NCBI GenBank assembly: GCA_022266195.1
Contig: WHVY01000001.1
Span: 15,686,001 to 15,750,000 of the forward strand
Length of the DNA: 64,000 bases
Origin: Tetranychus cinnabarinus
Lineage: Eukaryota; Arthropoda; Arachnida; Trombidiformes; Tetranychidae
Direction of reading: 5' to 3'
The translations under genes and the position numbers were made by a program. How positions within the stretch are numbered: the stretch's first letter is position 1; every line of letters begins with the position of its first letter. Positions 10,873 through 22,312 of this stretch are shown here, one piece after another. The notes beneath the pieces were generated by a model, which did not search any database, was not told the DNA's origin, and was given only the letters and a program-made list of their open reading frames with translations.

Positions 10873-11715
10873 CAGGGCTATTCAGCTACTTAGTAAGATG
10901 TTGAACGCCAATAACTCTGCAACCAGACATATCTTCGACCTAAGAATCGAATATAGTGAGTTTGGCGGACATTCATTTTTTATGTTTCAATGACAAGGTC
11001 ATTCAAGGTCATTTTTCGGAAATCGCTGCTGTTCATGTTAGAGGCCATTCTGAGGCCCGTACATCATTTTTGAAGACAAAAAATCTTCCTGATCAAGTTG
11101 CAACGATCTGTGATGAACGGTGCTTGAGTTATTGACATTTAAGTTTCAAAACTTCGTTAATTTAAATTTTTTATTTTTATAAAAAATTCGCATTTTTCAT
11201 GCTCATGGGGCATAATCGGAACCTGAATTCATTTTCCACTACTTTCTGGTTTCCAGGTTACTGCACATAGCTCCAACAGCGCTTCAAACGAATGGGGTTA
11301 AGCAAGTTTATTCAACAAGGTCTAATTCAATTTTCACAGTGAAAGATGCATTCTTTTTGCCAATTAGTTCCAATTTAGTCCCAATGAGCATGAAAAATGC
11401 GAATTTTTCATAGAAATAAAAAATTTAAATTAACAAAGTTTTGAAACTTAAATGTCAATAACTCAAGCACCGTTCATCACAGATCGTTGCAACTTGATCA
11501 GGAAGATTTTGTCTTCAAAAATGATGTACGGACCTCAGAATGGCCTCTAACATGAACAGCAGCGATTTCCGAAAAATGACCTTGAATGACCTTGTCATTG
11601 AAACATAAAAAATGAATGTCCGCCAAACTCACTATATTCAATTCTTAGGTCGAAGATATGTCTGGTTGCAGAGTTATTGGCGTTCAACATCTTACTAAGT
11701 AGCTGAATAGCCCTG
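10873..11715. mobile_element. 843-bp long-TIR (foldback) mariner-type element
   Basis: Two inverted arms of about 334 and 332 bases (10873-11206 and 11384-11715) are nearly identical when one is reversed. They enclose about 177 bases of unrelated sequence. The outer ends are CAGGGCTATTCAGC and its complement, each flanked by TA. The element contains no transposase frame; the minus-strand frame at 11595-11783 is just arm sequence. The TA target site and CAG terminus fit a non-autonomous Tc1/mariner-type element, and the very long arms fit a foldback architecture. The related flank near ArfGAP1 copy B (about 40220-40260) lacks the element, so insertion after duplication is likely. Confidence 0.85.
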
Positions 11716-12051
11716 TAGATAATATACCTAGTTATAAATAGTCTGAAATATAACTGAAAAACGAGACTGTGATAGACTTGCATGTTTTCTTTATTTTACA
11801 CAGTTATTCCTCAATACATTGGTTTAGAGTTATAATGAGATTTGTCTCCATAAAAATGATATTTTTATTTAAAATTAACAATCTTTGTATTAGCCAGATG
11901 GAAAGGCAAAGAATTCTATGTAGATGAAAAGTTTGCAGCATGCAATAAAATGCAATCATGGAAATTAAAAGCATTTTTGTCGTTCGCTTTAAAGAAATGT
12001 AATGCATACATTCATAGTTGTAAATTACTTTCTTCTTGAACTCTTTTTACT
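11716..12051. repeat. 3' flank of ArfGAP1 copy A
   Basis: Sequence downstream of ArfGAP1 copy A, including 'acaatctttgtattagccag' and 'gatggaaaggca'. It recurs at about 39200-39350 and 40400-40540 beside the other ArfGAP1 copy. It is probably 3' UTR and flank carried with the duplicated gene. The short minus-strand frame at 11804-12007 is not supported as a gene. Confidence 0.5.
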
Positions 12052-14309
12052 TTAAGCTTTAGGACTGTCATTGAGAAGTTCCCAGAAATCAACTTCTTCT
12101 GTTTTCTTCGAGTTTTTCTTATTTGAACTACCTTCGCCGAAGTTTATCAATGTTTTCTCTTCCTTGCTGATATTAATTGTCTTCGAAGCCGTTGAATTGG
12201 TGGTAGATTGATTGTTACTGCTACTACTTAGTTGTTGGACATTGGGTGTAGACTTAGAAGTTGATAAGAGACTTGATGATTCCTTCCTTCCAACACCTTC
12301 ATTTCTATAATCACAGTTATCTTCTTTATAACCCTCTTGATAGCTTCCACTCTGATCTCCAGTTCCATAATCATATTCATTGCTCTCAGAATTAGGGTCA
12401 CTGTAGAGAGATGCTTTCTGGTTGAAAAGAGTTGATAAATCTGTCCATCCTCTTTTGGAAACATCAACTACCTGAAAAGATTAAAAAAGTTATTAATATC
12501 AAATGAAAAACTTCGTAAAAATATAATTAACAACCTTAGAGCCAATCGTTGTTGCTTGATTCTGTAATGAGTCAACTAAAGAACCTTCTTTCACCTTTAA
12601 ATAAGTCAGGATTTCAAACAAAAAACAAGCCAGGAAAAAACAAATGAAAAAAATGATAATCAGAAAATAATAAAAACAAATGCTTGAAAAAAATAATGAA
12701 TAAAGGAGGTTAAAACTTAAATAAAACTCATAAATAAGTTTACCTTTTCATTTAGAGTTCCAGCAATCTCAGCAGCTTTTTGTGAAGCAATCGAACCAAT
12801 TTTCAAAGCCTGATTAAAAAAAAGATTGATAATTATTTTTGCAACAATCAATGCATAAAAAATGCTTACGTTTTCAGACGCTTTTGACGCTACTTTGGTG
12901 GCTGTACTTGCGATTGAGGATAGTGAAGACTAGAAGATGATTCAAAGATTAGAAAAATGGAAACATTTTTCATAATTTTCTGTACTTACTATTGAGAAAC
13001 CCCATGAATCCAAACCGTAATCAGATTGGCTTCTTGGAGGTTGGGCACTATAACCAAACCCGGAATATTTTCCTCCTTGGCTAGGCGGGAGATCACTGAC
13101 AAAATAATTTTCGATTGAATGGTGACAAAAAGGTTTTGATTATTATTTGAATAAGTGTAAAAAACATAAAACAATCATGAGTTGAAAATTACATTCAAGA
13201 GCAAGCAAATGACTAACAGTGACACTATACTTACTCAGGTCTAGAAGCATTTTCTTGTTGCTTTTTTGCAAAAAATTGTTCCTTCTGACGAGATACATTC
13301 TCATGATTATAACTACGGATGTTGAACATAATAAAAAATCGATACAATTTTAGAATAAAATAGATGAGTTGATAGAAGATAAAATTAAGTAGCGAATATC
13401 CAAATGAAATTGTCAAGCAGCTTGTGCTGGTAGATAATTAGATGAAAGTTTGGAAAGATTTTATTAGTGGTGGTCAGTACCTTTGGTAGCTACTTGCAGC
13501 CCATTCGTCTTCATCCCAAGATGACTGTTTTCCGCTATTTTTAGATGCATTGGAAGCCGAACTCGACGAGAAACTAGGAATGACTCGCGAAACATAGTCT
13601 TTTGCTGTTGAAGATTCAATGGACCAACTTTTACCAGCAGCTTCTGTGGCGATCTAATGAAAAGACAGAAATTTGTATCAATAATCGGAAATTTTCAAGT
13701 TTTGTTTCACACATACCTTATCACGATACAGAGCAGCAGCTTTTGAGTTATATCTTTCACTCAGTGGCATAGAAGGGTTCCAATCAGGTTGACTGGAAAG
13801 AAACTCCTTTGCTTTTTTATTACCACCAGCTTTCATCTTAGCCAATTCAATATCCTTCCATTTGTCCATAGTGATTGAACGAACAAAACTGCGGAACAAG
13901 GAAAACAATTCATTTACTCAAGGTTATCTATGGTTTGTTTAGCTATACCATTAATAGGCTAAATCATATGGTAGACTTTACCTCAAATGAACTCCGAGTC
14001 CCCGGTGTTTCCCTGAGCAATCTAAACAGATCCATATTCCATATGTGACGCTGACCCATTGTGGATTGAGAGCACCACATTCAAAACAACTCTAAATAGA
14101 AAGAAAATATTAATTTTAGAAACAACAAAGGAATCAGATATTTAAAAAAAATGGATAAGTATGGATTAACTTACAGTATTATCTTCAGTTGGATGCGGTT
14201 CTTGAAGTAAAGGGTGTTGCGTGTTATCCTCGCCAGCTATCTTATCACAATAGAGATTTATAAGATTTCCATTGGACATTTCCATCTTTATCAGTTGTTT
14301 AATCTCCAT
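12052..14309 (-). CDS. ArfGAP1 paralog with replaced first exon (copy A)
   Basis: Arf GTPase-activating protein copy. All ten exons keep phase: 14309-14175 (or from the ATG at 14285), 14091-13982, 13888-13717, 13653-13481, 13312-13235, 13095-12990, 12929-12870, 12809-12744, 12594-12535 and 12471-12052, giving 459 aa (451 aa from 14285). Exons 2-3 encode the Arf-GAP zinc finger (CFEC..CLDC) with the arginine finger in GKHRGLGVH and FVRSITMDKWKD. The tail keeps DFWELLNDSPKA but stops 9 residues earlier than copy B. The usual N-terminus MASPRTRRI is lost. In its place is MEIKQLIKMEMSNGNL.. running through a hairpin sequence into LQEPHPTEDNT, which aligns with copy B's LQELRPTNDNN. All other joins match copy B, so it may be expressed as a chimeric protein. 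Confidence 0.8.
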
Positions 14310-14351
14310 TCGGATGAGATAGCTGGCGAGAATAACACGCAACACCCTTTA
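14208..14351. repeat. Foldback sequence in exon 1 of ArfGAP1 copy A
   Basis: Inverted repeat with arms 14208-14241 and 14318-14351. The left arm contains agggtgttgcgtgttat and the right arm is its complement, with one mismatch across 34 bases. The arms extend less perfectly inward and enclose about 76 bases. The equivalent sequence near 26865 runs straight from 'cttgaagta' to 'tctgttgcctcgttcattg', so the hairpin is an insertion or templated fold at exactly the point where the original first exon is lost. Confidence 0.75.
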
Positions 14352-15130
14352 TATGTTGCCTCGTTCATTGGTTGTTTTGGTATTAATTGGTAATAATTTC
14401 ACTTTTACTTACAATGTAATCCTTGGTTCAATGATTTGAAAGTCAATTTAACGATACTCCTTAAAGTGATCGTGATAGTTTGACCTAAACTCATATTTAT
14501 CTACTTCTTTAGATTTAATTTTGATTATACATCATTTCTATCATCGGTATTTCTATCATTTCTTTCTCTGCCTTCATTTGTTAATACTTGAGATTGATGC
14601 AATCTAAACCTTGAACTCTCTTAGCCATTTTCAATTTAATTATTGTGTTTAATGATTCCTAAGATTTCCTAACAAGAAATAACGTCACTACAATGTTTGA
14701 GGTGATAATGATAATTATAAAACTTATGAATTGTAGACAAATGATGAATCAAGTTGGTTATAAACTTTACAAGAATTCAATTGCTGCTTCCTGCCTCCTA
14801 AATATCGTTATATTTGTGTTGTACTGGTTTAACAATTTGCAATGATTCATTTTCCCTAAATGACTACCATCAGGTCATTTCAGTAAATAAGACGGAAGGT
14901 GAATCAATGGTCGTTTTAGCATTGAATCCTTACCCGCAAGTTGACTAAAACAAGAAAGCAGTTGGTTATGGTGCTTGAGGGGATGGTTAAACTTAAATTC
15001 AAAGTATTTGTGATAAATAACGAACCCTGTTGATTTGGTTACTAGTAATAGCACAATCAATTTTATTATGGTATCTGAAATTTGTGAAGCTTTAATTTTC
15101 CAATCGACATTACATCAGTTTTTGCTGCCA
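14352..15130. repeat. CMTR2-like tail plus shared AT block
   Basis: Begins with the dispersed CMTR2-associated motif ('cttacaatgtaatccttgg') and continues into the shared AT-rich block with aataacgtcactacaatg near 14690. It ends with 'cgacattacatcagttttt', which is related to the start of the CMTR2-like copies. No gene seen; this is the counterpart of 5577-6240 beside the first bHLH-PAS gene. Confidence 0.55.
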
Positions 15131-17381
15131 TTAACTGCCTCTGAACTGCTTATAGTTTTTAACAATTTTTGTTTCATTCAAACACTGAGAAAATTTAGAA
15201 TCAAGAATTTGATTTGAAGTAATCAACATTGTTTTTTGGGCTTCTTGATCTATGTAAAGATCATTATTGTCTGCAATTTGAAAATTATAATTGGGTCCAG
15301 AGTTGGCTGATATAGTATTTTGTTCAGCAAATGTATCCTCAAATGAACCAGTTCCATATTGACCATGTTGATCTGCAAAAAATATTTCATTAGTCGCCAT
15401 GCTTGTCGTTCCAAATTGAGCGTCATTAGATAGACCCATGATTTCTGGATTGAAACAATTTGACGATGACGATGTTGATGGCATCGATTCTGGTGTAGAA
15501 AGAGAAGAACATAATTGAGATTGCATCGGTTCTTGAGTTGATACTAATGACAAAGAATGTGGCGACGAAAGACTCGAAGAATCATGTTGAGAAGTGAAAT
15601 ATAATTGCTCAGGAAGAGATGTTTGATAAGTCAATGGTGATGCGGAGATATGAATAAACTCATTTTCGACAGATTGACCCACAAGGTTTTGACCAGAGGA
15701 ATTAATAGCACACATAGTCGGTGAACTTGGAAAGGGAGAAATATTAGCAAACGGTGGTTCATCTGTATGCTTGAAATCAACGCAGTTTTTAATCTGACTG
15801 GGATGACCTCCATCATGATTTTCATCTTTTTTCAGTGCAGCTAATTTACTGTTAGCAATTTCATCCACTCGATATTTGAACTCTGCAGTCGTCTTGTTAC
15901 CACAATAAGGAGTAAGTAATTTTACGGTTTCACGTCGAATTTTTTCGCCTTGCTCTTCGCTAGAAAAAATAAAGGTTATTTAACATTTTTACAAACTTTT
16001 TGAAGCTGAATAAAATACAAACCTTAAAGCTGTAGCCAGGACATGAAAAAGTATAGTTGTATCATCATATTCTAATTTACCAGCAGAGTTTATGTAGACA
16101 TAAGTGTTGTTGATGGCTCGCAATCTGTGCACCACTTCACCCACACCATCATTGCTTCTGAGTGCTGCAAGAAATAAAAAAATAGGATTAGTTTAAGAAT
16201 TCTTAAACTTTTGTATGATCTATTTACTTTTAGTGTGTAAATAAAGTGACATTTGTTGATCATCAGGACATATAAAGCTGTACGCTGATTTCCCAATAAC
16301 ATCTATTGGTTGGAATCCAATGACATTGACAATTCTTTAAAATTCCAAAAATAATGTTAATAGTCTATACACTTCAAATAATGTTCGCTGCTCAATAACA
16401 TTTAACTTACCGATGATCAGCATACAAGATAGTTCCATCAAGCTTCATTAAAAGATGATATTGGTTTTTGTTAGTGAACTTATAGTTCATTTGCGAGGAT
16501 AGACTAGAATCTTTTACAACATCTATTGAACCTCGAATCAAAATTGCTGGATCATAGTTTATCGGATCATCATTTTTTGCATTCTTTATTCCTCCTTTTC
16601 TAGCTAGTAGTTGTTTGAAGAATTCAATTTTACCTTCAAATCGAACCAACTGAAATTTTCTGAATTGATTCCTTATATTTTTCTTTTCATAAACTCTAAA
16701 ATTTATGCAAAAGTCCTGTTTGTCAAGTTCTGTTTGTTTTATAATAGCATCTTTGTAGTTACTGGTCGCATTAATAACTTCTCCAATATCTTCTTCATGA
16801 ATCAAAGATGTAAGTTTGCATCCATAGATATCAAATTCTTTATACCCTAGTTCTTTAAGTGCATCTTCACTAGAAAATATGACAGTCAATGCTCCATCAC
16901 ATATAACATAACTTCTATCATCTGTTGACTATGAAAAAAAGACAATTAACATCATTTCATTAGTATTGGTATTATTAGTTAGTATTATTATAATTAGTAT
17001 TTTCAAACGTTGATCAAATTTGAATTGATGTATGAAAATACTTTGTTAATGAAAAAAAATACCTGAGATAGTCTGTGATTTAAATCATCAATGAATGGCG
17101 TAACATCCAAATCCCTGAAAGCTATAAAGACATATCTTTAAAATGTATTGATGAATGATATATAATTCATTTTACCGGGACTTACCATGTATAAACTTGA
17201 TGTAACCAGTGGCTAATTTTAAACTTTCATTTTTAGATAATTTTGAGTCACTTCGACTGATGAATGGCACTAGAGATCCAATTTCGTCAATTAACTGCGT
17301 TTGAATTGAACGACGTTTTCTCTCATCATTTCTCTTTTTCTGCATGCTTTGTTTGGATTTCATAGCTTCGGTTCGATCCAT
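15131..17381 (-). CDS. bHLH-PAS transcription factor, copy 2 (616 aa, Met-like)
   Basis: Paralog of the gene at 6241-8391, with six exons: 17381-17186, 17121-17063, 16928-16411, 16334-16228, 16164-16023 and 15959-15131. Exon lengths 2-5 (59, 518, 107 and 142 bases) are identical to copy 1 and every junction keeps phase. The bHLH (DERKRRSIQTQLIDEIG), both PAS domains and the Ser-rich tail are conserved. Substitutions are dense in the PAS-A loop (for example IEFFKQLLARKGG against IQYYKQLITRKVE), so it is clearly older than the HIBADH duplication. Near the C-terminus it has one T fewer in a T-run, on the plus strand near 15232-15237, which shifts the frame and replaces the last residues of copy 1 with a longer unrelated end. 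Function as for copy 1. Both copies appear intact. Confidence 0.85.
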
Positions 17382-17839
17382 TTATCTGGAAAGAAAACTG
17401 AAAATAATTAGTATAGTTTCTTGTTGATACTTGTGAATTGTTATTAATATCGTAACATGAAAGGGTTTAAATCTATTTGGGCTTGCAGAATTCATGATTA
17501 AATTCTAAGTGGCTTATAAACTTGATGAATAAATTGCAGCGATAATTAAATTATTTCTATTGCCAAGTTCAGAATTCGAAAGTATGAGAGTAAAAAACTT
17601 TGACAAACTCGTATTTAATAATGTGAAAAGTATTCTTGAAATGGAAAACTTGATATTCCCGATCATTTTATGCAGACCTGATTTGTATAATGGGCTGATA
17701 CTTGACAGAGTGCAAGTTCAGAGTTATCAAGAGTAAAAACTTGTAATCGCATAACATTATACATCGGTGATGACAATTGCGGTAAATTGCTAGATGTAAA
17801 TTATCTGGTTTTGCTTAAGATTTAAGAATTTAATAATTC
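17382..17839. other. 5' region of bHLH-PAS gene 2
   Basis: AT-rich sequence with the presumed promoter. From about 17640 it contains 'attttatgcagacctgatt' and neighbouring sequence also found upstream of the CMTR2-like copy at 28860-28920. As at the first gene, the bHLH-PAS 5' end abuts a CMTR2-like 5' flank. Confidence 0.4.
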
Positions 17840-18075
17840 AAACCGGTCATAAGTGGATCTGGTAATTTTGATGTTTATGCAGTTTGTATCAAGCTACATG
17901 AAACTAAGCAGAATTATGTTGAACAACTGACTAAACATATACTCAAGAATGGAAAGACTCATTACGATCACCAATTCTACCTGTAGAAGTTATTCCGAAA
18001 CAACTTATAGAAATTTACAAGAGTTTGCAAGTTGAATTTATCATCAAATTATCATCGAACCTTATTAAAAATTTC
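17840..18075 (+). pseudogene. CMTR2-like C-terminal fragment, copy P2
   Basis: A readable piece, VYAVCIKLHETKQNYVEQL, is followed after a stop and frame change by a stretch rich in VIPKQLIEIY-like sequence. In CMTR2 the methyltransferase domain ends with an SEVYVVCL strand and, further on, HVIPDSFL. The order and spacing fit the end of that domain. Only this end is preserved here, and it is broken. Confidence 0.5.
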
Positions 18076-18834
18076 TCTTATCCTTATTACATATAGTTGG
18101 ATGAGTGTCAATAAACTAGTTATGATGTAAAGCTATAAAAGAATAACATTGTTTACTTACCAATATTTTCAAACGATGTAATTTCTCAAAATGTCAAGCA
18201 AGCGGAATCATCAAAACGATTCCCTGATAAAGACAAACTAAATTATATTGCTGATGATGGTTACTGTGAATGTTTTCTAAACTGATAAATAATGAATTTA
18301 AACGCAAAAATAAAATCAAGCAGTGAAAAAATTCAACAAAGTAAATTTTACAAACCAACAAGTAAGATTAGCTAACTGATGAAGAGATTAGAATGAATCA
18401 AGCTCAGAAAATCTTTTGGTAAATTACACTTACATGAAATACCGACTAAATTTACGCAATTTTTATTTAAGCATTTGCATCATGTGATTACAAAATATAA
18501 TGATGGACTGCCGCAATAACTGATTGTTGATTAATCGTTCTGTAAACAATATAGTAATTAGAATGAAATCAATGTAGCTGCATATTGGACCACTGTAAAT
18601 TATGAATACTGAATGAAAAGCTCAAAAAACTTAATAAATTCCCAGATAGTCAATTAATTGTTTGGACTAGTTAAATCTTTATTAAACTTTCTCTTACTCT
18701 TTATAGATTTAATTGTCAGTGAAATTCGACCCTTTTCTCTCTTTGATTAAGCTCAGCATGTTTTTAGCGCTATTAATTGTCTCAAGCCTGGTGACAGTTT
18801 TAATGTCAAAATGTGCGATTTATTCGGATCGCAA
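18076..18834. repeat. Non-coding duplicated block
   Basis: Counterpart of 10046-10872 and 39490-40250: shared pieces include 'ttagctaactgatgaagaga'-type sequence and the 'aaatataatgatggactg' region. No gene seen. Confidence 0.45.
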
Positions 18835-19620
18835 TGAAAATGAAAATTTCCTGACTAGGTCTGCAAGCAGATAGCTATACTACATTGCTCGTGAACTCTT
18901 TAGGTGCTAAAGATTAAATCTCCGGTACCATTCATGCATGTATACTAATTGATTTATTATCATTTGCGATCAAAGAAATTCGTGCAACATTCAGGATGCA
19001 CTATTAACTCGAGTATGGTGGAAGTGAACAGAGATTATGATGTCTTTCTCATTGTCGGATTCAGCCAGTGAATCTAAAAAAGCTATCGACCAAGTGAATT
19101 TACTGTTTCTGTGTTAAGCTCCAGTCTCATGTGTACATGAAGTCAATTATTACATTCAAGGCATCCTGGTCTCAAATTTAATTGGGTTCTTTCAACACTG
19201 AATGCATATTACGAGCAAAATGATCCAATCATGGGGAGGATAGATTCATCGAAATGTGAAACTTTAAGGAAATTGGTTTTTGGTGATGATTATCGCGGCA
19301 ACTTGTTGAAAGTTGAAATTTTTGAAAAGTATTGATAAATTCGAGAATAAACCTGTTGATATGATTACTGAGGATGGTGGAATCAATTGTATCGATTCAC
19401 CTAAAATTCAAGAAGAGTTATCTTTCCAGTTGATATTACATAAGTCCTTAGCTACCATTAATTGTTTCAAGTCTAATGTTCTTTTCATTGTCAAAATGTC
19501 CTTTCTCTCGTTCATTGATTGTTTGTTTTGGTAATTTCAATTTTACTTACAATGTAATCCTTGGTTCAATGATTTGTGAGCAAATTTAACGATACTCCTT
19601 AAAGTGATCATGATAGTTAA
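18835..19620 (+). pseudogene. Decayed CMTR2-like gene, copy P3
   Basis: Same layout as P1 and closely related to it. It contains the degraded first half, then a readable stretch at 19313-19534 with MITEDGGINCIDSPKIQEEL and FKSNVLFIVKMSFLSF, carrying the Asp and Lys expected for catalysis, and then a stop followed by the 'tacaatgtaatccttggttc' tail. Stops and frameshifts upstream (for example around 19090-19300) rule out an intact protein. Confidence 0.7.
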
Positions 19621-20342
19621 TTAATAATGAATTAATTATTAATTTTAATTAATGAATTCAAATAATGTGTTCAATAGTTCCTGATATTGCTGATCGAAAA
19701 ATAACGTCACTACAATGATACAATGTTACAATGTCTAAAACTTATAAATTGTAGACTTATTGCTGAATAAAGTTGGTTATAACCTCTTGGAGAATTTCAT
19801 TTCTACTTGCTGCACTTAAAAAACGTTATCTCGATGATTTCTTAATAAGAACAACATGGGATCGTTGTAGTTCATTGTTTAGACATGTTCGAGATGTTTA
19901 TTAGTGCCTAAGATTGCTAACATGAAATAACGTCACTACAATGATACAATGTAATGTTGATTATAAAACTTATGAATTGTAGACTAATGAATGAATCGCG
20001 TTGGTTAAAACCTCTATAAAAATTTAATTTCACCACCTAATCGTTATCTTTGTGTTACTGGTTCGATAATTTTCTAGCATTCATTTTCCCTTAATGACTA
20101 CCATTAGGTCATTTTTGTAAATAAGACAGGTGGTGATTCAACGTCGTTTTAGCATTGGATTTATATCCACATTCAATCTGCAATTGATTACAATACGAAA
20201 GCAATTGGATATGGTGGGTTATGGGCTGGTTAGACGTTGAATGCAAATTATTTGTGAATGAATAATGATTTATGTTGATTTGGTAAATAGTAATAGTATA
20301 ATACAATCAATTTTAGCATTTCATCGGAAGTGCGTGAAGCGT
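19621..20342. repeat. Shared AT block left of the tandem duplication
   Basis: Two partial repeats of the shared AT block, each with aataacgtcactacaatg (near 19690 and 19926). It ends at 20342, where near-perfect identity to 29150 onward begins. Its last part resembles 6000-6130 and 14950-15100. No gene seen. Confidence 0.5.
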
Positions 20343-21660
20343 TAACTTTCCGATAAACATTACATCAGTTTTTGCTGCCATTAAGTGTCTCAGGACTGGT
20401 TGAAGTTTGAAAAAAATTTTGGCATTCAAATAATGAAAGAATTTGCGCAAAATGACTCAAAAACATACTTGGAAGTAATCATGGTTACATTGGAGAATCT
20501 CGATGATTTCTTGACTTGGCCGTCATGGAGATTTCGTTGTGGTTCATTGTTTAGACACGATCTAAGATTGTACTCGAACTCTTTTAGATGATAAAGATTT
20601 TATCTCCTGGAATAAACATACCAATCGAACTGATTTAACATCATTTGTGTTCAAAGAAATTTCGTTATAAGATTCAGAATGAACTATTAACTCGAGCATG
20701 GTGCAAATTAACAAAGATTATTAAGTCTGTCCCAGTGTTGGATTTAAAAAGTGAATCTAAAAAAGATCTCAATGAAGTGAATGCGCTGTTTCTGTGCGAA
20801 GCTTCACATTAGTTCCAAGTTGCATGTTCTTGCACTCGAACTCTTTTAGATGATAAGGATTTAATCTCCTGGAATAAACATAACAATCGAACTGATTTAA
20901 CATCTTTTGTGCTCAAAGAAATTCGTGATAAGATTCAGAATGAACTATTAACTCGAGCATGGTGCAAATTAACAGAGATTATTATGTCTTTCCCAGTGTT
21001 GGATCTAGTCATTTAATCTGCAAAAAGATCTCAATGAAGTGAATGCGCTGTTTCTGTGCGAAGCTTCATATTCAATTGTTCATGCAGTCAATTACTACTG
21101 GTTGTGCATTCAAACCAAACATCCTGGTGTCAAAGTTTACTGGGTTTCTCCAGCATTAAAGCAATATTACAAGCAAGTTGATCTAATAAAAACAGCAATT
21201 GGCGATGATAGATTCATTAAGCATGTGAAACTTTATGATAATTGCATTTTGATGATGACTATCGCGGCAACTTGTTAGATGTGGCATTTTTACAAAGTAT
21301 TGATGAATTCAGAAATAAACCTGTTGAATTGATTACTGAGGATAGTGGAATCAATTGTATCGATTCACCTAAAATTCAAGAGGAGTTATCTTTCAAGTTG
21401 ATATTACATCAGTCCTTAGCTAGTATTAATTGTTTCAAATCTAATGTTCTTTTCATTGCAAAATGTCCTTTCTCTCGTTCATTGATTGTTTGTTTTGGTA
21501 ATTTAAATTTACTTACAATGTAATCCTTGGTTCAATGATTTGGGAGCAAATTTAAATGGTTACTGGAAATATTGGAATCAATTGTATCGATGCACCTGAA
21601 ATTCAAGAGGCATCTTTCACGTTTATCTTAAAGCAGTTTTTAGATGCAATTTACTGTCGA
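20343..21660 (+). pseudogene. CMTR2-like copy P4 (unit A)
   Basis: Starts inside the gene at the segment encoding NITSVFAAIK (shifted frame), then 20385-20591, then a stretch with LTRAWCKL and the SAM-loop remnant LCEASH. An internal duplication of about 240 bases follows, repeating SWNKHNNRTDLTSF..LTRAWCKLTEI and ending in LCEASYSIVHAVNYYW. Next are WVSPALKQYYKQVDLI, LITEDSGINCIDSPKIQ and a broken end. The canonical CEAPG loop is mutated twice, and there are several frame changes. A last small piece (21555-21650) repeats the GINCIDAPEIQE segment. Confidence 0.7.
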
Positions 21661-22312
21661 ACATACATTACTTACCCTAAAAGGGAATCAACTGTTAACT
21701 TAATTTTTTGTGATACTTGAAACTAAATTGACTACTGTTTATACTACTATTGACGCACGCTATTAGAAACAAGATTGAGTTTTTAAGAAAAGGCACAAAA
21801 AGTTCGTTGAAATAAATTTGTTTGATTTGCACTAAGAAGTTGACTAACTTTACTGTCTTGATTTATGATAGCTTCAAGATTGAATCAAAACAGCAAATTC
21901 TTTCAGTAAATTTCATAATCAAAAATACTCACTTATTTTAAGTGAGTGGCCATTAAATTTCAATGAAAAAATTGCTCGCAAATTACTGTGAGTAATTAAA
22001 TTACAGTATACAATCATGGAATTCGGTAATTACCGGTGTGCAACAAAACATGAACAATCTATGATAAAAAATAAACTTGTGGAAAGCAAATTTGATTTAC
22101 GTAATGTTATATAACCCTAAATACATTCGCAATTTGATTGTTTTTCAGAAATTTTGAAATTCAAAACACTTAATTGCAATAAATCTAACAAAAACTGAAC
22201 AATATTTACGAATTACTTTATGGCGAATAGTTTTAATATTCGCATACATAGTATGGCTAGTATAAACTGAATAGAACCATAATAGAATGATTGAGATTTT
22301 ATCCTTGACTTT
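21661..22312. other. AT-rich sequence in unit A
   Basis: No gene. Parts are related to the block at 10300-10560 and 18290-18550 ('aaaatactcac' region). The rest is simple AT-rich sequence. An identical copy is at 30468-31119. Confidence 0.4.

Noticed and set aside
11595..11783. 62-codon frame at the right end of the foldback element
   Set aside because: Runs through the inverted arm into the flank; it has no transposase features.
12228..12467. 79-codon minus frame (also at 40745-40984)
   Set aside because: Alternative frame of the last ArfGAP1 exon, whose true frame reads DVSKRGWTDLSTLF and continues in phase.
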